Below the pieces are notes generated by a model. That model searched no databases, was not told the DNA's origin, and was given only the letters and a program-made list of their open reading frames with translations. From Nocardia amikacinitolerans NBRC 108937 (lineage in GTDB: Bacteria > Actinomycetota > Actinomycetes > Mycobacteriales > Mycobacteriaceae), in contig NZ_BDAU01000001.1 in NCBI RefSeq assembly GCF_001612615.1, positions 62,001 to 126,000 on the forward strand: a DNA stretch of 64,000 nucleotides, read 5' to 3'. Positions 32,129-40,343 of the stretch are shown in pieces. The first letter of the stretch is position 1. Every line of letters begins with the position of its first letter. Position numbers and translations under genes: made by a program.

Positions 32129-32446
32129 ATGCGTGCCGAGAACAATTTCCGACGCGACAAGAAGCCGGAAGGCGTATTTCCAGACCACCACCGGACCACC
32201 CGGACGCACGCGGGCGAGGCGATCGAGGACGCCAAGAACTGGCCGGGCATGGTCCTGGTCGGCGTCGGCATCGTGCTCGTCGCGCTGACGCTCACCGCCG
32301 CGGGCTACGGCTTCGAAGGCTGGGCGATCGTCGCGGGCATCGCGGCCGGGGTGAGCATCGTCGTCGGCGCCGCGCTGGTCTTCGCCGAACACAAGCGCGT
32401 GCAGCGCAAGCACGGCGACTCGCACTACGACGACCGAGGTCACTGA
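32129..32446 (+). CDS. usfY: UsfY-like membrane protein
   Basis: This 105-residue protein has two membrane helices (residues about 37-57 and 63-85) between charged ends. The segment HRTTRTHAGEAIEDAKNWPG, the second helix pair and the following FAEHKRVQ resemble mycobacterial UsfY, which is encoded next to usfX-sigF. Here it lies about 9 kb from sigF, but carries a promoter of the same class. Function unknown. GGAAGGAG lies 5 nt before the ATG. Confidence 0.7.
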   Translation: MRAENNFRRDKKPEGVFPDHHRTTRTHAGEAIEDAKNWPGMVLVGVGIVLVALTLTAAGYGFEGWAIVAGIAAGVSIVVGAALVFAEHKRVQRKHGDSHYDDRGH

Positions 32447-32499
32447 TCGTGCACCACCGATCGAATGAAGCCGACGTGGTGGCGTGGAAGGGAAAAAGA

Positions 32500-32958
32500 A
32501 TGCGACGAAGCCGAACTCGGCTGCCGGGCCGGAGTCTGGCCGTGTGCGCCGCGCTGGTGACCGCGGGCTCGCTCGTGGCGGGATGCGGCGGCGACGGCGA
32601 CACCGACCCGGTGCCCGCCACCCCCACCGAGGGCACCGTCTCGCTGACCATCGCGGCACCGACAAGCGCCGATGTGCCGAATCCCGACGAGGTGACGCCC
32701 GCGGCCGCCGCGCAGCTGTGCGACATGATGCGCGCGGAGGTCGGCAACTGGAGCGAACAGGGTGAAGTGGTCGGCCGGGTCAGCTTCAACGGCACGGTGC
32801 ACAACTGGGCGGTGCGCAACGGCGGACTCAACGACGCCGTGCTCGCCGATCAGTCGATCATCGACACAGCCACCATCCAGGAGTGCCCCGACGTGCGCCA
32901 GCAGGTGCTCGACGCGCTGAACCTCGACGACCTGGCCGCCGGCCTCGCCGGTTTCTGA
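32500..32958 (+). CDS. Secreted lipoprotein, function unknown
   Basis: This 152-residue precursor has a basic N-region (RRSRTR), a hydrophobic core and the lipobox VAGC, so Cys is near residue 26. The mature part begins with a Gly/Asp/Pro-rich linker and contains two further cysteines (QLCDMM, IQECPD) that could pair. ATG 32500 gives a proper signal peptide; GTG 32449 would place 17 extra residues in front. It follows the UsfY-like gene by 53 bp and probably shares its transcript. Confidence 0.75.
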   Translation: MRRSRTRLPGRSLAVCAALVTAGSLVAGCGGDGDTDPVPATPTEGTVSLTIAAPTSADVPNPDEVTPAAAAQLCDMMRAEVGNWSEQGEVVGRVSFNGTVHNWAVRNGGLNDAVLADQSIIDTATIQECPDVRQQVLDALNLDDLAAGLAGF

Positions 32959-32983
32959 GCCGCCCCGACACAGGAGAGTTTCG

Positions 32984-33295
32984 ATGAGAATGCGTAGCCT
33001 CGCCGCCGCGGCACTGGCCTCCACCGCGATGTTCGCGGCGGGTTGTGCGGAGGCCGAGAAGGCCGTCAACAAAGGCGGCGACACGCCGTGCAGCGAATTC
33101 GTGGAACAGGACGCCGACAAGAAGCGAACCACCGTCACCAAGTTCCTCGAGCAGGAGCGAAGTGGGCAGGAGGCGCCGGACGACCGCATGGTCGACGCCG
33201 CCATCGCCTCGATCGAATTGATGTGCACCGCGCAGGCCAATCCGGACACTCCGATCCGGAAAGCGGACCTGACCGGCATTTTCGTTCCGAAGTAG
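32984..33295 (+). CDS. Small secreted lipoprotein, HdeA-like pattern
   Basis: This 103-residue precursor carries the lipobox FAAGC (Cys near residue 21). The mature part has two Cys (DTPCSEF and ELMCTAQ) in a pattern like the small actinobacterial HdeA-like proteins: CSEFVEQDADKKRTTVTKFL. Envelope localisation is likely, and an acid-stress chaperone role is only a guess by analogy. AGGAGAG lies ahead of the ATG. It is the last gene of the UsfY-like operon, before a strong terminator. Confidence 0.75.
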   Translation: MRMRSLAAAALASTAMFAAGCAEAEKAVNKGGDTPCSEFVEQDADKKRTTVTKFLEQERSGQEAPDDRMVDAAIASIELMCTAQANPDTPIRKADLTGIFVPK

Positions 33296-33327
33296 CACTC
33301 CGAGATTTCCGATCCAGGACAACGAGA

Positions 33328-33359
33328 AAGGGGTGTCCGGCATTTGCCGGACACCCCTT
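33328..33359. terminator. Strong bidirectional terminator
   Basis: A perfect 14-bp stem (33328-33341 with 33346-33359) with an ATTT loop, flanked by AAG and CTT, lies between the convergent lipoprotein and CsbD-like genes. Confidence 0.9.
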
Positions 33360-33387
33360 CCGTCACCGTATAGGGCGGGTACGAGGA

Positions 33388-33633
33388 CTACTGGCCCTGC
33401 TGGTGAGCGCGCTGACGCTGCTCGTCGACCGCGGCCTCACCCCGCTCCTTCTCGGCGGCGGCTTCCTTCCGCGCGGCCTCGCGCTGCGACTCGGCCTTGT
33501 CCTGCTGGGCCTTGCCCTCGTCGCGCAGATCGTCGTTTCCGAAGACGCTTCCGACGGCCTCCTTGGCCTTGCCCTTGACGCCTTCGACAGCGCCTTCGAC
33601 GCCTTCTCGGGGACCACTCTTCTGCTCGGACAC
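33388..33633 (-). CDS. CsbD-like small stress protein
   Basis: This 81-residue hydrophilic protein has alternating Lys/Glu/Ala and Gln: VEGAVEGVKGKAKEAVGSVFGNDDL, then a highly charged helix. This matches the CsbD/microaggregate-binding protein family, which is strongly induced by general stress in many bacteria. There is no signal peptide. Its promoter is of the sigma-F class (33679-33703). Confidence 0.82.
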   Translation of the reverse strand: MSEQKSGPREGVEGAVEGVKGKAKEAVGSVFGNDDLRDEGKAQQDKAESQREAARKEAAAEKERGEAAVDEQRQRAHQQGQ

Positions 33634-33678
33634 GATATCTACCTCCGAAATATCGGTTATCAGGTGGACAGTGGCGGT

Positions 33679-33703
33679 CTACCCGGCAAAGGCGGGCTCA
33701 ATC
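33679..33703 (-). promoter_or_regulatory. Sigma-F-type promoter of the CsbD-like gene
   Basis: On the minus strand: GATT (33700-33703), 15-nt spacer, GGGTAG (33679-33684). It ends about 45 bp before the CsbD-like start. Confidence 0.6.
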
Positions 33704-33774
33704 AGCGTCCCGGATATTCGCCGAAGTCGATCACGTGTGTCGACCGGGCTGGAAGATCGGCCGGTCAGCGCCGG

Positions 33775-33799
33775 GTTTCGGGTCGGGTCGATCGGCTAT
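33775..33799 (+). promoter_or_regulatory. Sigma-F-like promoter of the FAD/Rieske gene
   Basis: GTTT (33775-33778), 15-nt spacer, GGCTAT (33794-33799), one base off the consensus -10. The ATG at 33809 follows after 9 nt, so the mRNA is likely leaderless. Confidence 0.5.
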
Positions 33800-33808
33800 G
33801 TCCCGACT

Positions 33809-35311
33809 ATGACGTCCCTGTGGATGAACGACGCGCAAGTACCCGCACGACTGCGGCTGACGCCCGGCTCGCGTTTCGACACCGTGGTGATCGGCGCGGG
33901 TCTCACCGGGCTCGTCACCGCGCTGCTACTGGCCCAAAACGGCATCCAGGTCGCGGTGGTGGAAAGTCGGCGCGTCGGGCTCGGGACGACCGGCGGCACG
34001 ACAGGAAAGGTCAGTCTGCTCCAGGGAACTCGCGCGCAGAGCATCGCGGGACGGCACGGTATCGGCACCCTCGCGCAGTATCTGGCGGCGAATCGGGACG
34101 GCCAGGATTGGCTTTTGCGTTTCTGCGACGAGCACGGAATCGCCTATCAGCGCGCCGCCGCGGTCACCTACGCCCAGTCCGAACGTGAAAAGCGCGCGGT
34201 GCGAGCCGAATTCGAGGCGACGCGGGCGGCCGGCCTGCCGACCGAGCTGATCGACGACATCGAAGCGCCCTTCCCGGTGTACGGCGGTGTCCGGCTGATC
34301 GAGCAGGCCCAGATCGATCCGATGGCCGTGCTGGCCGCGCTGGCCGCCGAGGTGGAGTCGCACGCCGCCCCGATCTACGAATCGACCATCGCGCAGGGGG
34401 TGCACCACGCCGACGGTGAGCTGATCGTGCAGACCGAACACGGCGACCTGGCCGCGGGCACGGTCGTGCTGGCCACCGGGACCCCGATGCTGGACCGGGG
34501 CGGGTTCTTCGCACGTCTCACGGCGCAGCGCTCGTACCTCGCCGCGTTCCGGGTGCCAGGGCCGGTGCCGCACGACATGTACATCAGCGCGGGCCAGCCC
34601 ATCCGCTCGCTGCGCTACCACCCAACGCCCGAGGGCGACCTGCTGTTGGTCGGCGGCAGCGGCCACGAGGTCGGGCGGACCGACGAGGCCGCCGTGCACG
34701 CCGACGAACTCCTGGACTGGACCGCCGCCTGGTTCCCCGGCGCGGAGGTTCTGCACCGCTGGTCGGCTCAGGACTACCACCCGGTCGGCGAATTGCCGTA
34801 CGTCGGCCCGCTGCTGCCCGGCCAGGACGACATCCTGGTCGCCACCGGCTACGCCAAGTGGGGCCTGACCAACGGCGTCGCCGCCGCGCTCGCCCTGGCA
34901 GGCAGGCTCACCGGCAAGCCACCCGCCTGGTCCGGTACGTTCACGACGTGGCGGCCCGCCGAACTGCGCTCGCTGCTCTCCGGCGCGAAAGCCAACACCG
35001 CCGTGGCCCAACAACTTTCGACGGGCTGGCTGCGCATGCTCGGCGGCGGATCGGCGAGCATGCCCGAGGAAGGCTGCGGGCGGGTCGAGCGCCACGGGCT
35101 GACGCCCTCGGCGGTCTGCACCGTCGACGGAGTCACCACCGAGGTGTCCGCCGTCTGCCCGCACCTGTACGGCATCGTGCGGTGGAACGACGCGGAACGG
35201 TCCTGGGACTGCCCGCTGCACGGCTCCCGCTTCGCGCCGGACGGCACGGTACTGGAAGGACCGGCGACCAAACCACTCGCCCGCCGCGCGGTCTTGCGCA
35301 AGGACGTCTGA
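33809..35311 (+). CDS. FAD-dependent oxidoreductase with C-terminal Rieske domain
   Basis: This 500-residue protein has a DAO-type FAD fold (DTVVIGAGLTGLVTALLL, residues about 21-38) and a C-terminal Rieske [2Fe-2S] domain with VCPHLYG and CPLHGSRF, the C-x-H...C-x2-H ligands. It resembles DadA-like oxidases fused to Rieske domains, whose substrates are largely unknown. The iron-sulfur cluster may pass electrons to or from FAD. The start at ATG 33809 follows a sigma-F-like promoter. A 9-bp hairpin terminator follows. Confidence 0.85.
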   Translation: MTSLWMNDAQVPARLRLTPGSRFDTVVIGAGLTGLVTALLLAQNGIQVAVVESRRVGLGTTGGTTGKVSLLQGTRAQSIAGRHGIGTLAQYLAANRDGQDWLLRFCDEHGIAYQRAAAVTYAQSEREKRAVRAEFEATRAAGLPTELIDDIEAPFPVYGGVRLIEQAQIDPMAVLAALAAEVESHAAPIYESTIAQGVHHADGELIVQTEHGDLAAGTVVLATGTPMLDRGGFFARLTAQRSYLAAFRVPGPVPHDMYISAGQPIRSLRYHPTPEGDLLLVGGSGHEVGRTDEAAVHADELLDWTAAWFPGAEVLHRWSAQDYHPVGELPYVGPLLPGQDDILVATGYAKWGLTNGVAAALALAGRLTGKPPAWSGTFTTWRPAELRSLLSGAKANTAVAQQLSTGWLRMLGGGSASMPEEGCGRVERHGLTPSAVCTVDGVTTEVSAVCPHLYGIVRWNDAERSWDCPLHGSRFAPDGTVLEGPATKPLARRAVLRKDV

Positions 35312-35324
35312 TCCCATGAGCCCG

Positions 35325-35351
35325 CCGGTTGCCGCACGATCGGGCAACCGG
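35325..35351. terminator. Terminator hairpin after the FAD/Rieske gene
   Basis: A perfect 9-bp stem (35325-35333 with 35343-35351) with a 9-nt loop lies between convergent transcription units. Confidence 0.65.
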
Positions 35352-35428
35352 TCTCGACGTCGCCGGGCTGCTGCCCGCCGACCTCCGCGTCAGCTGGACC
35401 GAACAGCTCGCAGCTACTACCAGACATT

Positions 35429-36370
35429 TCAGACGAAAGCTTTGCGATATGCCTGCGGGGTCACTCCAACGGTTTTCCGGAACGCTTGCCGCAGTGCGGC
35501 AACTGAGGCGAATCCCGCTTGCTCGGCGATCGAATCGATGGTCACATTGGTTGTTTCCAGCAGTTCCTGCGCCTTCCGCACCCGTGCGGTCTGCAACCAC
35601 TCGTTCGGCGTCATACGGACCTGCTCGGTGAATCTCCGAATCAGGGTCCGCCTACTGACCCCGGCCCGGGCCGCGAGATCCGACACAGTAATTTTCGCGT
35701 CGAGCGTGGACTCTGCCCACTCCAGGGTTGGGTTGATCGATTTGTCGAGCGCCTTGGAACGCGGACGTTCCGAGATGAATTGCGCCTGACCCCCTTCCCT
35801 GGTCAGCGGCATCACCGACAGCCGCGCCATGTCGGCTGCGATGGCAGAACCGTAGTCGAGTCGGACCATATGGAGGCATAGATCGAGGCCGGCAGCTGCA
35901 CCTGCTGAGGTCAGCACCCTTTCGTCAGCCACGAAGAGAACCGACGGGTCGACTCGGACGCGCGGATAGCCAGCCGCCAGTTCAGCCGCGACCATCCAGT
36001 GAGTCGTGGCCCGCCGTCCATCGAGCAAGCCTGCGGCCGCGAGCGTGAACGCGCCCAAGCAGATCGAGGCCACCCGTGCGCCACGCTCATATGCTCTGTA
36101 CAAGGCGTCTTCGAGGCGACTCGAGGGTTGCGCCGAATAGCTCAGCGATCCCGGGACCACCACGGTGTCAGCCTGTTCCGCCAAGAACTCGATCTAGGTC
36201 AGGGACGAGATTCCAAAGAACCTGGAGGAAACATCTCGGTGCTCACCACACACTCGGACGTCGTAGCAGGGCGATCCGTCATCGCGCATGCTTCGACCGA
36301 AGATCTCGAGCGGAACCGATAGATCGAACGGGATGACGTTGTCGACCGCGAGCACCGCCACCGATCTCAT
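35429..36370 (-). pseudogene. AraC/GlxA-type regulator interrupted by an in-frame TAG
   Basis: From ATG 36370 the frame encodes MRSVAVLAVDNVIPFDLSVP, a DJ-1/PfpI-like amino end, for 58 codons. It then meets TAG at 36194-36196 and continues in the same frame (IEFLAEQADTVVVPGS) through the rest of the domain and the C-terminal AraC HTH pair (ITVSDLAARAGVSRRTLIRRF; IDSIAEQAGFASVAALRQAF). Full length would be 313 residues, normal for the GlxA family. A TTG at 36184 could restart a 251-residue product lacking the first strand. It adjoins the halogenase gene and may once have regulated the cluster. Confidence 0.8.
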
Positions 36371-36437
36371 GGCGCCAGCCTAGCCCGAGTATTTGACTGA
36401 GGGCGCCGCGCACAGGCACTCCCAGCTCGAATCCCCA

Positions 36438-38225
36438 CTAGTCGGCGATATCCGGCGTTACGACGACCAGTCCAGCGCGGATCAACCGTTTGAGCGCCCG
36501 GCCTTGCAGGACGGTAAGTGAATTGCCGAGTTCGGACCAGCGCACCGGTCCACCGCGCAACAGCTCCCACAATTCTTGACCGCCGTCGCGCTCGAGGCAC
36601 CGCACTTCGATTGCCGGATTGTCATCGGAGTAGAACCGCTGGCAGGCGACTGTGTCGGCCAAGGGTGACGGTGCTGCGTCTGCGTTGACAATCGGATCGC
36701 GCCAGTATTCGGCGAGTCCCTCGCGTACGTGCTGCGGTACCTCGAATGGCACCGACATCCCCTTGAACCCCGGTATGTCAGCGGCGATGCCGGAGCGAAC
36801 TCGAGCCTCGGGCGAGAACGCCAAAAGATCCCCCGGTGCGAGTTCAATCGCGTCGGCAGCAGTGAAGGCCCGCATGTATGGCCCCTCGGTGGCGAGATCT
36901 TGGGGGTCGCGGCTGCCCTTGGTCATGATGTTGAGCAGATCCGGCACCAAGGCGGTATTCAACAGCGCCTGGAAAGTGCCTTCAGTGGCATCGTCGATTC
37001 CGACTCGGCGACCTTGAGCGCTCCAGTACGGACTGTCCGGGTGTGATCGAGAGATCTCGTGGTACCACTGATCGATGCTCAGCGCCCAGGTCTCCGCCAT
37101 GCCGCGCCATTCGGCGTCGTAGTCCCGCCAGAGATCGTGCTTCGTCTGCTCGTCAATGCCGGGTTCGAAGGTCTTGCGCAGCACCAGCGCTGCCGCCCAC
37201 GCCTGAGCCACCGCGAAGGACATGCCAGAGGAGAACAGCGGATCAACGAAGTACGAGGCGTCGCCGACGGCCATCCAACGTTCGGGGTAGGAACCGAAGC
37301 AGTCACTGACTCGCGAATAGTTCGTCGCCGTCAGCATTTCCGGGCGGATGGGTTCGGCGTCGGCTACCAGGTCACGCAGCACCGGGATCGATTGAATTGT
37401 CTTGCGGAAGATCTCCGGATCACGCAGATCGACCCGCGCGATCGAATCCGGATTCGTCACGATTCCGATGGACCACACCGTTTCCCGCGCGCCGTCCACC
37501 AGTCGCGGGGTGGGAATGTACCAGACCCAACCGTGCTCGAACGCAACCGCGTAGATGGGCGAAAGATCGTCGTCGCGGAAGATGTTCCAGCTCCCCGTGG
37601 CTCGCTGCGCCGGAACGCAGTTGCGATAGTGCGACCAGACGGCGATGTTGCGGTATTCCGACAACCACTGCCTGTCCCGCTGAGATCCGCGGGCGGCTAC
37701 CTGATTCGCGCGGCCGGAGGCGTCAACGAAGTATCTGGCCCCGACCTGGGTGCCGCCCTCTAGCGAGACCGTCGAGAGGTCGGTGCCTGGGGCGAAGGAG
37801 GCCACTCGTATGCCTTGGAACACCTGTGCGCCACACGATTCCGCATGATCGAGCAGCACCGTGTCGAACTCGGCGCGGTTGACGTGTATCGACCAGCGGT
37901 GCACCCCATCGACGAGGAAATCGGCGTGCTCGAAGAACCCCACGAACGGGCGGTCGGTGTCCCACTGATAGATGCCGCCGAACTTCTGGATCCAGCATTC
38001 ACTGGCGAGAACCTTCTCCAACGCCCCGCTGGCCTGCAGTACCGGAACCAGGGGATGGGCACCCGATTCGCCGATGTGCTCGCGGGGGAATTGCTCTTTG
38101 TCGAAGACCGCGACCCGCAGGTCGGTGTCCCGGCACAGCATCGCCGCGAGCGTAGACCCGGCCGGACCTCCTCCCATGATCACGACGTCGTACTCGGTAG
38201 CGAGCTCAGTGATAGGTGTGGCCAT
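36438..38225 (-). CDS. FAD-dependent halogenase
   Basis: This 595-residue flavin halogenase has the FAD motif MGGGPAGSTLAAML (residues about 16-29), the family stretch FDKEQFPREHIGESGAHPL and the signature GWVWYIP (WxWxIP), which separates halogenases from flavin monooxygenases. GDASYFVDPLFSSGM is the second FAD motif. It resembles the CndH/PltA-like group, which usually acts on phenolic or carrier-bound substrates rather than free tryptophan. The C-terminal about 110 residues are extra and may bind the substrate or a partner. FADH2 must come from a separate reductase, not found here. The isonitrile synthase gene lies 2.4 kb away, divergent. Confidence 0.88.
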   Translation of the reverse strand: MATPITELATEYDVVIMGGGPAGSTLAAMLCRDTDLRVAVFDKEQFPREHIGESGAHPLVPVLQASGALEKVLASECWIQKFGGIYQWDTDRPFVGFFEHADFLVDGVHRWSIHVNRAEFDTVLLDHAESCGAQVFQGIRVASFAPGTDLSTVSLEGGTQVGARYFVDASGRANQVAARGSQRDRQWLSEYRNIAVWSHYRNCVPAQRATGSWNIFRDDDLSPIYAVAFEHGWVWYIPTPRLVDGARETVWSIGIVTNPDSIARVDLRDPEIFRKTIQSIPVLRDLVADAEPIRPEMLTATNYSRVSDCFGSYPERWMAVGDASYFVDPLFSSGMSFAVAQAWAAALVLRKTFEPGIDEQTKHDLWRDYDAEWRGMAETWALSIDQWYHEISRSHPDSPYWSAQGRRVGIDDATEGTFQALLNTALVPDLLNIMTKGSRDPQDLATEGPYMRAFTAADAIELAPGDLLAFSPEARVRSGIAADIPGFKGMSVPFEVPQHVREGLAEYWRDPIVNADAAPSPLADTVACQRFYSDDNPAIEVRCLERDGGQELWELLRGGPVRWSELGNSLTVLQGRALKRLIRAGLVVVTPDIAD

Positions 38226-38724
38226 GGAAGATACCTCTCTTGCTGAAGCGATTCGTGTGATGGAAGGGGTAAAAGGCTTGTGGCCGTGTAGAACCCGCTC
38301 TTGCGGTGGGAGGATCGGTACATGGTCGCCACTGAGCACGCCCGGGACGGAGCGCTCCTGATGCGGCCGAATCCGCCGGAAGCCGCGGTGGAAAATCGAC
38401 AAGCCTCCCGTGCTGATTGATCCCCCGGCGCTCCGCCAGCGGAGGCTCGAACCCAAAGGTAGCGATAATCCGCGCTCGCAGAACAGTGCGATACACGCCA
38501 GGAAAGTGCAACTTTGCGCCATCTCGACTCGGTGGCATTTCGGCGGTACCCATGCGTTGTGCCATAGTTCACATGGAGGTCCGGCTACACAACCGGTGCG
38601 CTATCGTCCCCCGAGTCGTATCTCGTCGACTTCGCCGCTCGTCCGGAAATTGCGGTGGCTCTTCGGCGCACGCGCACGGGTTCTGGATGTGTGTGGTCTT
38701 CTCCCTTTTGAATGGAGTCGGACG
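38226..38724. other. 499-bp divergent region, halogenase/antiporter
   Basis: No convincing ORF is present, although short frames exist on both strands. No consensus promoter stands out. A purine-rich site ahead of the TTG at 38725 (GGAG, 38714-38717) supports that start. The region is less GC-rich than its neighbours. Confidence 0.4.
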
Positions 38725-39936
38725 TTGTCAAGTAATCAGACGCTGTTCCTGCTACTCGATCTTGTCCTGATCATGATCTGTGCGCATACCCTGGGCAGCC
38801 TCGCCGAACGGATGGGCCAACCTGCGGTAATAGGTGAGATCGCGGCCGGAATTCTGGCGGGGCCAACTATTCTGGGGGCCGAATTATCCGGCTTCCTGTT
38901 TCCCCATGAGGTCCGCTCGTACTTGAGCGCTTTCGCGAACGTGGGAGTGCTGATCTTCATGTTCCTGGCAGGGCTCGAAATCGATCGCGATGCGCTCGGC
39001 GGGCACCGGAAGCCAGTCGCGGCGGTGGCCCTTTCGGCCTTCCTCGCCCCCTTCGCGCTGGCCTGCGCGGTCGCGCCATGGGCGCTGGCCCGGCACAGCG
39101 GCGCGGACCGGCTGAGCTTCACCTTGTTCATCGGTTGTGCGCTCGCGGTCACTGCGTTTCCGGTCCTCGCGCGCATCTTGCATGATCGTGGCCTGTTCAG
39201 AACCCGAATCGGTCAGGTCAGCATGGCAGGCGCCGCGCTGGACGACCTGCTGGCCTGGTCCGCCTTGGCCGTGGTGATCGGCCTGGCACAGCCCGAGTTC
39301 GGCGCCCGATGGCAGCTGCTGCTTATAGCACCGCTGCTTGCGACGTTGTGGTGGGTTGCGCGACCGGTTCTGGCCAAAGCCGCGAGCTCCGGCGCGCTCG
39401 CTGGGCGTAACACCATGCTTCTCATGGCGGTCTGCGGTGCATTGCTATGCGGCATGGCCACCGAATGGCTGGGACTCCATCTGATCTTCGGTGCGTTCGT
39501 GTTCGGCCTCGCCTTTCCTCGAAGCGGCCGGCTCGCCGTCGAGGGCGGCGTCCGCTTGTTAAGCGGCGTCTTCCTGCCTGCCTTCTTCGTGGTCGCCGGC
39601 CTCCAAGTCGATTTCGGTGCCTTGGATCGGGCAAGCATCGGCGAGTTACTGGCGATCATGGGCGCCGCACTCGTCGGCAAGCTCGGCGGCGTGTATCTCG
39701 CGGCACGGTGCACCGGCATCGACCGAAGGGCTGCCGCGGCGGTCGCGAGCCTGATGAACACCAGGGGTCTGACCGAACTCGTGATCCTTAATGTCGGCCT
39801 GGCGACCGGCCTCCTCGGCGAGCGCCTGTATTCCCTGTTGGTCCTGATGGCGCTGCTCTCCACCGCGATGACCGCACCGCTGCTTCGACTGTGCGGCGTG
39901 GCACGCATGCCCCGACCGCTCGCGCACGCGAACTGA
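38725..39936 (+). CDS. CPA2-family cation/proton antiporter
   Basis: This 403-residue membrane protein has about twelve hydrophobic helices and the typical GEIAAGILAGPTILG and GLEIDRDALG segments of CPA2 (Kef/NapA-like) exchangers. It lacks the C-terminal RCK domain. TTG 38725 (MSSNQTLFLLLDL) has GGAG ahead. CPA2 genes appear in several antibiotic clusters as ion-homeostasis or self-protection genes. Here it precedes isnA by 692 bp. Ion specificity is unknown. Confidence 0.85.
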   Translation: MSSNQTLFLLLDLVLIMICAHTLGSLAERMGQPAVIGEIAAGILAGPTILGAELSGFLFPHEVRSYLSAFANVGVLIFMFLAGLEIDRDALGGHRKPVAAVALSAFLAPFALACAVAPWALARHSGADRLSFTLFIGCALAVTAFPVLARILHDRGLFRTRIGQVSMAGAALDDLLAWSALAVVIGLAQPEFGARWQLLLIAPLLATLWWVARPVLAKAASSGALAGRNTMLLMAVCGALLCGMATEWLGLHLIFGAFVFGLAFPRSGRLAVEGGVRLLSGVFLPAFFVVAGLQVDFGALDRASIGELLAIMGAALVGKLGGVYLAARCTGIDRRAAAAVASLMNTRGLTELVILNVGLATGLLGERLYSLLVLMALLSTAMTAPLLRLCGVARMPRPLAHAN

Positions 39937-40110
39937 ACAGAATCTTCTCGGCCCGCCGTATCGTCCGGCGATGCAAGCAAATCTTGATCCGGCCCGCGTA
40001 TCGAGCCGAATTTGCAACCCGATCGGCTCCGTACCCGCAGAGGAGCACCGCGAGCGGTATCGCTTTCCGGTTCGGAGGTAGAGGCGGGCCTCAAATCCAA
40101 GAGATTCAGA

Positions 40111-40130
40111 TTATTCGCTCGGGCGAATAA
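40111..40130. promoter_or_regulatory. 20-bp palindrome TTATTCGC-N4-GCGAATAA
   Basis: The arms are perfect with a 4-bp centre. It lies 13 bp upstream of the Crp-type site and may bind a cluster-specific regulator. It has no downstream T-tract, so a terminator is less likely. Confidence 0.5.
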
Positions 40131-40143
40131 AAAGAGGCAGTCG

Positions 40144-40159
40144 TGTGACAAGTGTCACA
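40144..40159. promoter_or_regulatory. Perfect Crp/GlxR-family binding site
   Basis: TGTGACAAGTGTCACA matches TGTGA-N6-TCACA exactly, and symmetry extends one base pair on each side (40143-40160). Actinobacterial Crp/GlxR proteins bind this sequence. Its centre is about 47 bp upstream of the start of transcription predicted from the TACTAT -10. Confidence 0.75.
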
Positions 40160-40186
40160 CGCATTTCCCCCGCCTGCGCTCGCCGC

Positions 40187-40192
40187 TACTAT
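40187..40192 (+). promoter_or_regulatory. -10-like box downstream of the Crp site
   Basis: TACTAT matches the vegetative -10 at five of six bases. There is no good -35 (TTTCCC at 40164-40169), as expected for an activator-dependent promoter with a Crp site nearby. Confidence 0.35.
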
Positions 40193-40220
40193 TGCAGAAG
40201 GAGGAGGTAAACCGGGGGAA

Positions 40221-40343
40221 ATGATGATGGAACGATGCAAGTTACGAGTTCGTCCTGTTGTTGTTGAATTCCATGTACTCCATACGCAAAGTCGCGTCTC
40301 CTTCTCGGATATTCGCCGATCGGCGAGCGACATTTCGCCATGA
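40221..40343 (+). CDS. Candidate 40-residue leader or small protein
   Basis: Three successive ATGs begin at 40221 after a very strong purine tract (GGAGGAGGT at 40199-40207 and GGGGGAA at 40213-40219). The product is MMMERCKLRVRPVVVEFHVL and so on, basic and without a known family. The ordered chain of Crp site, -10 and ribosome site argues for translation. It could be a leader peptide, a small peptide substrate, or chance. The spacing of the best ribosome site (13 nt) is wide. Confidence 0.4.
   Translation: MMMERCKLRVRPVVVEFHVLHTQSRVSFSDIRRSASDISP

Noticed and set aside
38226..38522. N-terminal extension of the halogenase upstream of ATG 38225
   Set aside because: The extra residues do not resemble halogenases, and the FAD fold begins just after the ATG at 38225.
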